Under the pieces are notes generated by a model. It ran no database searches and had not been told where the DNA came from. It saw nothing but the letters and a program-made list of their open reading frames with translations. Made by a program: the position numbers and the translations under genes. From Ditylenchus dipsaci (lineage: Eukaryota; Nematoda; Chromadorea; Rhabditida; Anguinidae): a stretch of DNA of 64,000 bases. This document shows, in pieces, positions 42,801 through 53,400 of the stretch. The stretch's first letter is position 1. The number at the start of each line of letters is the position of its first letter. The stretch covers positions 496,001 to 560,000 of the forward strand of contig SADC01001284.1 in the NCBI GenBank assembly GCA_004194705.1. Direction: 5' to 3'.

Positions 42801-45800
42801 TTATCCAGTGAATATCGCCAATTTGAAGCGAAAAAAATATTTTTGAGTAAAGTTAGTAAAATAGAAAAGATTTAGGGTCCTGAAAAAACACAAATCTTAG
42901 ATGTAACTACTTTTTCAATGGAATTTTTTTTGTTTGCGATAGCCTTTTATTGTACTTAAAGGAGGGGTGAAAGCTGTTAAGGAGATGGTCTCGACACGAA
43001 AGGATTATTCCAAGTTTTTTTGTTTTTGAATGTGGTTTTAGAGCCATTTTTTGTCGACAACTCGGTTTTTTATGTCAGACAAACTTAAAAGTTGGATTAG
43101 CATCATCAATATCGGAAAATTCCCTAAAAATCAAAATGTAACATAAAAATCAACCTTTTTCAATGGGGTTTTCCTTTCAATTTCGATTTTAGGGAAATTT
43201 CTAAAAGAAATTAGAAATTCTGATGTTGATGATGCTAATCTAACTTTCAATTCTGCACTAGTTGTCTGACATCAGAACACCAAGTTGTCGACAAAATATG
43301 GCTCTTAACCACATTCATAAAACAAAACTTGGATGAATCCTTTCGTGTTGAGACTATATCCTTAACCTAGTACACAATGATCCGTTTTTCGTCCGCATAC
43401 GCATTTTTTGTGTTCACAATGCATCCGCAATGCTGTCCGCATGCTGACCGCATGCTGACCGCATTGCGGACCGCATCCGGATGCAGAAGACGTTGCGGAA
43501 GCGTGTTCACAATAGGCTTAGCGGAGGTGGGTGTGGTGCGGAGGCCGATTCGGAAGCTTTCAATAATTTTGAATTATTTTGTGGTATATTGACGCATACA
43601 TTATTAACTCGAGATACTCTTTTTTTACTTCATTCGCCTGGGGCCTATTCCAACATATGAGAGTTGAGAGTAGATAGTGTTGCAACAATTGAGAGTTGAG
43701 AGTAATAGTTGAGAGTTGAGAGTAGACAGTTGATAGTTGATAGTGTTCCAATACTTGAGAGTACTTCACTCTCAGCTATCAACTATTTAAAAAAATGGAG
43801 GGTGACCCTTCCCCCTCTGTTTTTTCTGATTATTATCAACTATCAACTCTCAATTGTTGGAACACTATCAACTATCAACTCTCTACTCTCAACTATCAAC
43901 TCTCATCTGTTGAAATAGGCCCGTGATACTTGCTTTCTGAGACTTTAGAATAGTTATACAGTCAACTCTCGATTTAACGAACCCTCAATTTAACGAAACT
44001 CTTGATTTAACGAACTTTTTTCATCGCCTATTTGGCCAGCGATTAAATAAAATGACTAAAATTAACTCTTGATTTAACGAAACTCTCGGTTTAACGAACA
44101 TTTTTTCCGGTCCCCAGGGGTTCGTTAAATCGAGAGTTGACTGTAATTAAAAATTAAAGAAGGCTTTACCATCTCACCTTATATTTACATTTATGCATGA
44201 AATATTTGTGAAGATATAAATCAAAAAACAATTCAGTATTACTTAGACACATCACGTTCGGATGCATTGTGAACACTGAAAAACGGATGTGGATGCGGAA
44301 ACCGGCAAAGGTGCGGAACAAAAAAAAACAAATTTCATTCTTGTGTACGTAGCTTTATAGCTTTTACCCCTCCTTTAAAGTGGAAATCAGGCACTCGGGA
44401 AAAGATTTTCAAGTACAGAGCTTTATAATAGCGTAAAAGGTTTATTCGTAGAAAAAATGCTTTTAAATTATATTTTGTGCTAACTTATTTCCGTACAATA
44501 AGCGAAAAAAAAATTTTTGAAATAAATATCAAATATCTGCAAAGTAAGTTTTTCATTCTCGGAATCGATTCGACGAGCTAAATGAATATTAATGTTTTGC
44601 TATGGTAAATCCTCTAATAAGTCAACCACTCTTTTATTCGAAACTCTGTGTTTTTGTTTTGACAATCTTTCTGACGATTAATTTCAATCAATTTATCACC
44701 CAATTTGTAGCCAGTGCAGTGAGCTACCAAACGGGTGGTAACTTGCTTAACACGAGAATACCGAACTGTGAGACCAGCAGATTCTGATGCGAATTTCATG
44801 CTGATTTTTGCGGAACGGCAATTTTGCGGCCAAACACTCCACCCACGGTTATGTGACATTTCAGCTAAACAAAAATATAAAAAACAGAATGTGGCGGTTA
44901 TTCTGACACCAAATGCAGCAGTACTTCACAACAAAATTTTGATAAACAATGAGAAATAAACATGTCAATTGTAACACAAAATGTTCTAACCTTTTTCTGC
45001 TAGACAAACCATCGATTTCAACACCGGATTTATGATAAGCGTGGTTAATTTGCTTACAAAGCTGTTCTTGAATGGCCAAAGAGACAGTCACGATTTGAAT
45101 TCTGCTCGAGACGATAAATTTTTGAATTTTAAAATTAAATATTTATTGTATTAAGCGAAATTCGAAATTTAACAGTCTCTTTGGCAATCCAAGAGCAGTA
45201 AGCAAATTGACCACGCTGAACATGAATCCAATGTTTAATCAATGGTTTGTCTAACAGAAAAAAGTTATAGCATTTTATGCCGCAATTTACCTGTTTATTT
45301 CGCATTGTTTGTCACAATTTTGTTGTGAAGTACTGCTGCATTTGGTGTTAGAACAGCCGCTACATTCTGTTTTTTCTTTTTTCATTTAGCTGAAATATCA
45401 CATAACCGTTGTAGCGAAAGTTACAGGCACTTTTCACAGCGTGTTCGCTCGAAATATTGCCGCTCCAAAATAATCCATTGCGATAAAATGAATCAGCATT
45501 AAATTCTGCATCAGAACCTGCTGGTCTTACAGTTCGGTATTCTCGTGTTAAAAGCAGTCTTGTAAAGGGGCTTAAAAACATGATTTTTATTAGAGGATTC
45601 ATCAAAAAGTCAAAAAATGGTTTTGTGTAAAAATAGCTTTAGACAAATAAGGCGAAATGGCGATAAAACACCGGTAACAGTTAGGGACTGACGATTGACT
45701 CCGTCTTAAGAAAAGCTGGTCTACCCTGCGTTAAAGATTCACCTAAGCTAAAAATGGCTGCTTCTCTGGCTCTATTTTTATCCATGATCGAAAACATAAC

Positions 45801-46301
45801 ATCCATTTAATTTAGCCATGAATTTGTCTACAACCGACTAAAAAGTTTTCAAAATGATTGTGTTAGTCATACATAACCAAATATCAGTATTAGAATTGTG
45901 TGCAGGGTTTGAAAATTTCAAAAATCAGCTTTGTTCATCATCTTATGGTTTTCAATAAAATGATCGAAAAGAGAGAAAACTGATTTTAAAAATGTTTAAA
46001 TTCGCAACAAACTAACATAAATTTTATAATTTTCCGTTAATACTCCAAGATTACAAAAATTTTCAAAAAACTTAAAGACAAAAAAAGCACCAAGCTACAA
46101 AAAAGCCAAAGCACACCAACACAAACCTCTAGTATGCCTACTGGAATGTGGTCGAGGTGGGCAAATCCGCTGAAGGTTGTCTAAAGGGCAGCGGACTTTC
46201 AGTAGATGCTGCTTTTGATCCACCGTCGATGAGCTTCTCAACGGGCCCATTTTGATACGGGCTAGTCCAGATGCTGGGGACGCTTCCCTGGGGAGGTTGT
46301 C
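39867..46301. repeat. Copy 2 of the 6.45-kb direct tandem duplication
   Basis: It is collinear with 33405-39854, with about 12 bp of filler between the copies. It contains the repeated terminal exon (41987-42244), the mariner-like MITE, the nested foldbacks and the tail-to-tail pair (about 44602-45605). It ends inside the exon at 46138-46649. Confidence 0.95.
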
Positions 46302-46649
46302 CCCGAGTCCAGAGACTCGTGCCTGGCCGTCGACCCCGCAAAGGATCCAGACCTTGCGCCATAGCTGCAGTATTTAGGTCTCCAGCGTTGGAGCGGTCAA
46401 CCCACCAGTGGATCCAGAGTTTGGGGTGTGCAGATGGAAGTTCTGCTGGGCGTGATGGTGATGCTGGATCTGGCCGACCACGGCGGAGATACCGAAGTTG
46501 GGGTTGTTTGAAGAGGAAGTGGATAAAGAGGGACCGCTGGAGCAATTGACCATGGCTGAAGTGCTAGCCTGGGCCTTAGCATTAATATTGCGACTGGAGG
46601 TGGGCACTTTCCTTGAGGTTTTGCGAGATATAAGGGCGGACAAAGAGTT
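46138..46649 (-). CDS. Exon of an unrecognised gene, Ser/Thr/His-rich, frame uncertain
   Basis: A TTGCAG acceptor opens a frame at 46649: NSLSALISRKTSRKVPTSSR, AMVNCSSGPSLSTSSSNNPN, QIQHHHHAQQNFHLHTPNSG and TGGLTAPTLE, then TAA near 46375. Protein-like sequence continues downstream in other frames: AAMAQGLDPLRG, then ARHESLDSGTTSPGKRPQHL, then SVPSIWTSPYQNGPVEKLID to a stop after STTFQ (46138). The simplest reading is one long exon with run-length errors at GGGG or CCCC runs; alternative splicing is also possible. The last 160 bp are repeated at 39690-39854. Confidence 0.45.
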
Positions 46650-46922
46650 CTGCAACCCACATTCAACATAAACCGCCAACATTAAGTCAACAAACAATAT
46701 GTTTAAATTAGGATTTAGGGTATGGTTTTGGATGGGTGTGATTAGCAGCAAAGCGTTGAAAAATAGGTGCACATACGCCTTTACTTCCAACAGGCATGAT
46801 TTTCTTTAGGAAGACTAGTTTACAGGCGAGTGATTTCAGATAAGGTTCTTGAGCTATTTGAAGTCGAATAGCTTTTTGGGGGTGTGAAGGAAATAAATTG
46901 AGGGTAAAATTGCGGTAATATT

Positions 46923-48375
46923 GCACTTTGGTAGTCCAATGGAAATTTAAGAGTCCAAAAATATTTTACTAGTCCAGTACGCACTTTAGTAATCTAACCT
47001 GCACTTTAATAGTCCAAACTGCATTTTACTAGTCCAAAAATATTTGACTAGTCCTATGGATTTTTACTAGTCCAATGGAATTTTACTAGTCCAATGGAAT
47101 TTTACTAGTCCAATGGAATTTACGAAATTTCGTGCATTTTAGTAGTCCTATGCCATTGTGCTGTTTACAGAAATCATTTTCACTTACTGCTCAAAAACTT
47201 TTTCTAAAATATTGCATGTGTAATATATTGCACAAATTGAAAATCCGCATTTTTTTCAGAGCCAATAGCCGAAATACACTCGAATGTGGTGGAATTTTTG
47301 CAGTCAAATGTACTTGGCATCCTTAACTAACATTATTTTTAGAAAATGCAAAATAAAAAATTGTCAAAAAAATTGCTGAAATAAATTAAATGTTTTGAAC
47401 AGGCTCGTGTTTACATTTCATATCGTTTATTGATTTTTTTAAGTGTTTTTTCATGAAAGAAGACACATTTTGCTAACTAGCAAACAATTTTCAAAATAGT
47501 GTTTTTAAATAAAAGATGTTGAACATAGTTTTGAATACTGGGGCCTACCGCATATAGAAACCTGGTATGCATGGTTTTCATGCATCCAGAGTCACTTTCG
47601 AGTGATTTGTGTCTAAGGTATGTGGGTGTGCGCATCTCAACTCCAAGCCCCCAAGCCCTTGCGCCCCTTCGGGGCGCAGGGGGCTTGAGAGTTAGAGATG
47701 CGCGCACTCACTTACCTTATACTACGCTCACATAGGCAGGTCGAGGTCGAGATCGTGGTCGAGGAGTACTCTTGATCATAAAATGCATATAGAGTCTCTT
47801 TTGCCACAGCCCAGTTGAATAACATGGTGAGAAAGCTTAAAATGACCAAAAAGTGGCCCTCTATTATTCCCCTCCCAATCAGTGTTTTCATAACTAACAC
47901 TAACTCTTAACACTAACAATAACCTAACTGTTAGTTTAGCAACTAACACCTGATTTTTCTCGTTTTTGGTCAGGAAAACTGCGGAATCTAATATTCATGA
48001 CCTTATACCAACTTTTTTCAAGTAATCAGATGCACTTTACAGATTTTCGAAAAGTTACAAAAAGTGGATTAAAACCTAAATTTATACCTTAAACTAACTG
48101 TTAGTTTCTTAAACTAACAGTGGTGTGTTAGTTTAAGAAACTAACAGTTAGTTTAAGGTATAAATTTCGGTTTTAAAACACTGCTCCCAATACAGCCCTT
48201 ATTTCCTTTTTTAGATTCTTTGATGATTGAACTTCTAAAATTCTGTCGGACTAGTGAAATTCCATTGGACTAGTAAAATACCTTTGGACTAGTAAATTTA
48301 TTTTTGGACTACTGTAATATTTTGGACTAGTAAACTCCCATTGGACTAGTAAAATTCCATTATACTACTAAAGTG
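46923..48375. repeat. 1.45-kb foldback with ACTAGTCCAATGGAATTTT tandem arms
   Basis: The left arm (46923-47125) is about ten units of TTTACTAGTCCAATGGAA-type sequence. The right arm (48240-48375) is the inverse (TTGGACTAGTAAAATTCCA). The terminal TGCACTTTGGTAGT and ACTACTAAAGTGCA pair up. Nested inside are copy 4 of the GCGCGCATCTC family (47515-47830) and a TTAAACTAACTGTTAGTTT hairpin (47880-48175). Confidence 0.88.
47515..47830. repeat. GCGCGCATCTC core family (copy 4)
   Basis: It contains CCTACCGCATATAGAAACC, CATCCAGAGTCACTTTCGAG, TCTAAGGTATGTGGGTGTGC, a CCCTTGCGCCCC hairpin and GCGCGCACTCACTTACCTTA. The order is the same as in copies 1 and 2. Confidence 0.8.
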
Positions 48376-48479
48376 CAATTAACCCAAAATTGCTAGGCTG
48401 TTGATCATCCTTGGAGACCGGTAAAGCTGACCACTATGGAAGACGGGACACGGCGGAAGGTTCTTTACAGATAATTTCA

Positions 48480-48955
48480 AAGAAGGGGTGAAAGCTGTTA
48501 AGGAAATAATCTTGACACGAAAGGATTATCCCAAGTTTTGTGTTTTTTAAACGTGGTTTTCGAGTCATATTTCGTCGACAACTCGATGTTGCGATCTCAG
48601 AAAAACTTGTAAAGAATTAAAAGTTGTATTAGCACTATCAATATCAGAAAGTCTAAAACCTTCAAAAAATGCCCTAAAAATCCAGATGCAATAGAAGACT
48701 AATGAACCCTTTTTCGATCTTATTTTTCCTTTTTTCATTTCGATTTTAAGGGAGTTTTTTAAAGGAATTTAGAAATTCTGATATTGATGATGCGCATCTA
48801 ACTTCAAATTTTGCACAAATTCGTCTGAGATTGAAGCGCCGAGTTGTCGACAAATATGGCTCTAAACCACGTTCCGTAAGCACAAATCTTGGATTAATCC
48901 TTTCGTGTCGAGACTATCTTCTTAACAGCTTTCACTTCTCCTTTAATTGCGGTCC
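48480..48955. repeat. AGGGGTGAAAGCTGTTAAGG foldback, intact copy
   Basis: Arms AGGGGTGAAAGCTGTTAAGG and CTTAACAGCTTTCACTTCTC, with CACGAAAGGATTAT, GTCGACAACTCG and their inverses. It is the uninterrupted reference for the element at 36508-37940. Confidence 0.85.
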
Positions 48956-49119
48956 ATGAAATGAATAAAAGTTCATTGGCCACTAAGAAGGGGGAGACAT
49001 TAGGATGGAGGGTTATTATTAAAAATGTTGCTGCATTCTAAAGCACAAGAGGGGGTCGTAAGTTACAAGATGTAATAATTCTTCTATGGTAAAACATTGG
49101 ATTTAGACAAAACAGCAAG

Positions 49120-49530
49120 ACAATAAAAATTTTTGATCAAAATTTCCAACATCACTTCTAAAATTTTGTTCTGTAACTTAACCCGACAAAAGAGTAAAAT
49201 ATCTCTAAGGGTACACATAAACCTGTATGGGTACTTATGTAGGCATCTTAAGGGTATTTGGCCGAATTTTCCGGTCAAAGACAGCATATTCCACATTGCA
49301 AGGGCTAGGGGTGAACACATATATGTACCCTATCCTTTGCAATGTGGAGTGTGCTGGTCTTTAGCCGCGAAGCAGCCAAATACCTTGGTATCTCTAAATA
49401 GTAGATCTAGAAGTACACATGTACACCTTAGAGATATTTTACTCTTTTGAGTTTCGAATTCGAGAAACCTTTCTCGAAAACGAAACTTTTTCATTTTTGA
49501 GAAACGTCTATGCAATAAAAATTTCGGGGG
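49120..49530. repeat. Foldback MITE
   Basis: Arms CAATAAAAATTTTTGATC, AAAGAGTAAAATATCTCTAA and CAGCATATTCCACATTGCAA match inverted copies to 49530. The centre near 49310-49320 is GAACACATATATGTACCCTA. Confidence 0.8.
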
Positions 49531-50467
49531 TTTTCAGTACAGATACCCATATTGGAAAATTTGAGTCCTGCTTGAAATTCGGCTATCTGACCGAAAAGTG
49601 GGTTAGTTGACAGCCCTAGTCACCCAGTCAAGCATGAACCACATAAATTATATTTTGCAACCTTAAGATTAACTAGACAGCAAACAAAAATCAAAACTGA
49701 AGCCACACGCTGTAACGAGTCTTCTGACATAATTGGATAGCCCTAACTAAGAACAAAAAGTAGAGCAAAACGAATGGACAAACCAAACTTTCCAATAACA
49801 AAAACAGAGACGACGAAAAAACATGAAGCGACTACGCGATTTTCAGCACTTTTTTGCGCACACTGATTTATTTGCGAAAAGGTTGAAATCTTTCACAAAA
49901 AAGAGTTCCTATCATGCATGGCTTATTTTTTATGTGGCCTTTTCATTTTTTTCGTGATAACCGGTTTTTGGTTGCGGAAATCAAATTTTTCGTAGCATAT
50001 CTCATTTTTGTAAACTAAATCAATTTATCCCTACTTTCCACTTTAATTTGTTGTACCCGAAGTGATTTTTTGAGAAGGAGAGATGATATTTGTTGAAGGT
50101 GCGGAGACGTTTGAGCAGTTTTGGGACATTTTTAAATTCACGTATTTTTGAATTTTCGTTTTTTTTAATTTTTGGACACACGTCTGAGCTCGTCGTAACA
50201 TAAGCTAGCCTATCCTATGCCTAAGGCTTCGCCTAAGTCATAGAAAACACTGAAAAACAAAACGCGAAAAAGGCACGAATTTGAATGAAGTGCCAAACTG
50301 CTCAACGCTCCTATGCCTGTTTTAAATAGCATAATCACGTAGAGAATCTTTTTCATAGGTTAACAGTACCATTCTTTTTAGCCTATGCATCCAGAAGAAA
50401 ACCCCTGTAGGTAGGTTTAGGCAATTTAGGTGAGGTAGAGTGAGTGTGTGATAAAACTTGCTTTGGA

Positions 50468-53400
50468 TCATTTAAATTTGAAAAGCGAGACCTTCTTCCT
50501 GGACAGATTCACTAGGTCTCGGTAGATGTCGGAGCGCAGAAACCTGCAATGGTCACATAAAAATATTTGGAGAAAAAATATTTTCCACTGATACCTTTGG
50601 TAGCTGTCGTTTTTCATGAGGCAGAATATGTGGTCCTGAACATAATGTAATAAATCTATGCAAGTAAATCAGATTCAATGTAGTCACACAATTCCGCCCC
50701 TTTTCTTGATTCCTGTCTTGTAACCTTTAAAGGACCATGAAATTTGATAAGCACAGCAATTTGCGGATTCGAATTCGCGCGGGACCACCCTAATTTTGTT
50801 TTTTATGTTTTGGCTCTATCCTGTGGCTCAAATTGAATCCGCCCTCAAAAGTCTGAATTTCGCCCTCTAATTATTTTTTTTCACCCTCTAATTCAAATTT
50901 CGATCAAAATACTGAATTTTGCCCTCTAATTTCTGAATTTCACCCTCTAATTTCTAATTTCGTCAGCCAATTGGTTTTTTTGTTTCCCATGTTGTTTTTT
51001 CTTCTTTCAGATGCAATCACAAGCTATTCAAGTAAAGAAGCGAGGACCAGCTCGCAAATGGACAACAGTGTTGGTGTGCAAGAGCAAGGAAGATGCTGAT
51101 CAATGGCTGACCGAAAACTAAGAGCTTTGGATATAGTAAGTGATTGAGGTTGAATTGAGATGTATCGGATACCAGAGGTGGGCAAAGATCAGATCAGTTC
51201 AGATCAGATCGCAGAAGATCAGATCAGATCGGCATTATATTTTTTTTCGTTAATTTTGTCAAATTTTGACACTTTAAGTCAAAATTAGCGGCGAAACGTA
51301 TGTTACACAGAGTTGGGAAAAGATCAGATCGATTTAGATCAGATCAGTTCAGATCGGGTCAGATCGGGTCAGATCGGCATATTTTTTTCTTTAATTTTGT
51401 CAAATTTTACACTTTAAGTCAAAATTTTGCCGCGAAATGTACTTTACAGTCGAAAACCAAGGTTTATTGTATTTTTTTAAATAGAATACAATCACAATTA
51501 TTTTAGTACCTTTTTTTTTCTCAAAATAATTTCTTTTTTATCCATTGAAATTATTGCGATTTTATTATTAAAATGGCAATTATATTTTTCATGAATCAGC
51601 CAAATTTTACACGTTAACGGAAACCGTACTTTCAAGACGGAAAATCAGATTTGTTTCGCCACGTTTCGCCGCTAAAATTTTGACTTAAAGTGTCAAATTT
51701 GACAAAATAAAGAAAAAAATATTATGCGATCTGATCTGATCTTGATCTGATCTGATCTTCGGCGATCTGATCTGAACTGATCTGATCTGAACTGATCTGA
51801 TCTTAGGTATCCGACAGAGACCACCTCTGTCGGATACCTGCCTTTCAGCCATTACAGCAGTGAAACCTTTATGTATGCCAACCAAATCTTCTACTGTGAT
51901 CATTCCAAGAAAAATAGCCCAGGAAATTTTCAGTGCGAAGCAAATATGCGAATTCGTTACGGAAAAGATCTCTCTGCGCCATCCCTGGCATTGATTCAAA
52001 CAAACGTCATTCTACACAATGAAGAAGTCATCTTGCTTTGAAGGCTATATATCCTGCACGTGTTCAATTGGAATCAAAGACGAAGTTTGCAAGCACTCTC
52101 TGACGATAATGGAGTCTGAAAATCTTATTGATCCTTTGCCGCAGCCACTGAAGGGAGACAAAAGAGAGGACGAAAGCGAAAAGTAGGACATGCATTAGAT
52201 TGTTATTGTTATTTCTGCTGTTGTTATTGTTTTTATCGCTGTTTATAGCTGTTTCTGCTCAAAAGGCATGAATAAAATGGAGGATGCAGTCTAGGCTAAG
52301 ATTTTGAATTCACATAGAGGGATGGGCACGGTTACTACGCGTTTGGCCCCGCATTTGGGCCCCGATTCACAATTTTTTATATATGCTTGGCAAATCGTCG
52401 AAAAATTCTTTAACTTGGAATTCTTTAATTTTTACTTGTGTTCTAACAAAACTATACCTAAATTAAATTCTAGCCCTTGTTTTGTTAGAAACCAAGCCAA
52501 AAATTCATACAAAAGCTCAATGATTAGGCGAAAATTATTGAATTGGCGGGGGACAATCCATACCTCTATTAAATTTTGAAATAATAAAAAAACGCCAGTA
52601 CCTAATATGGTAGTCCTCCAATTGCCTGGAGGTTGCCATAACCATTTGGGAAATACATGGCAGACTTTCTTATAAAAAAGCATGCGTACCAGAGTTTCTT
52701 TATGCGGTAGGCCACAATCAACAAAACTATGTTCGAATTCGATCTTTTTAGGGTATTCAGATACCCTTTTAGGATGTTTTACCTTGGTCAGGCAAGGAAA
52801 ATATAACAGGGAACATATATATAATAATTTCACTTTTTGGATATAACTTCAAAACTTTGTTCGATCCCTTACGAACATAATCGATAATAGCACACAAAGT
52901 GCAGCGAAATAAAATAGACAATAAATGTAGAGAAATTTCAATATAGAATTGATAATATTGAATTTTTGAATTGAGGCCAAATGCGGGGGCCCACATGCGG
53001 AGGGGCCCAAATGCCTGTCAACGTGGGCACGGGCCAGTATCGGAGCCGGGCTATCTGGAAAAATATTATCAAAAATTAAGTTTCTTTGAAATTAAACTAC
53101 GAACTGCTGAAATTCAGTAATTTACTGATGAAATTCAGTATTTTTTTGTAAAAATTAAACCACTGATTCGGTTGTCTATTTAATGCCTCTTTGACCTCAG
53201 ATCGTACATAGAGGAAGAAAACATAACTTCATAAACAAAAATCAGCAAACAAATGATTAGCTGACGAAATTTAGAAATTAGAGGGTGAAATTCAGAAATT
53301 AGAGGGCTAAATTCAGTATTTTGATCGAAATTTTGAATTAGAGGGTGAAAAAAATAATTAGAGGGCGAAATTCAGACTTTAGAGGGTGCATTTCAGTTAC

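Larger units (their letters stand above)
50836..53400. mobile_element. TIR element with CCCTCTAATTTCTGAATTTC arms carrying a MULE deletion derivative
   Basis: The left arm (50836-50962) is built of CCCTCTAATT(TCTGAATTTCA) units; the right arm (53265-53400) is its inverse and about 130 bp long. Between them are two coding pieces related to MULE transposase ends (51011-52186), a hAT MITE (51173-51829), and fragments of other repeats (52366-52560, 52680-52790). Confidence 0.75.

Noticed and set aside
47880..48175. Rho-independent-style terminator hairpin (TTAAACTAACTGTTAGTTT)
   Set aside because: The context is eukaryotic and it is nested inside a foldback; it is a repeat, not a terminator.
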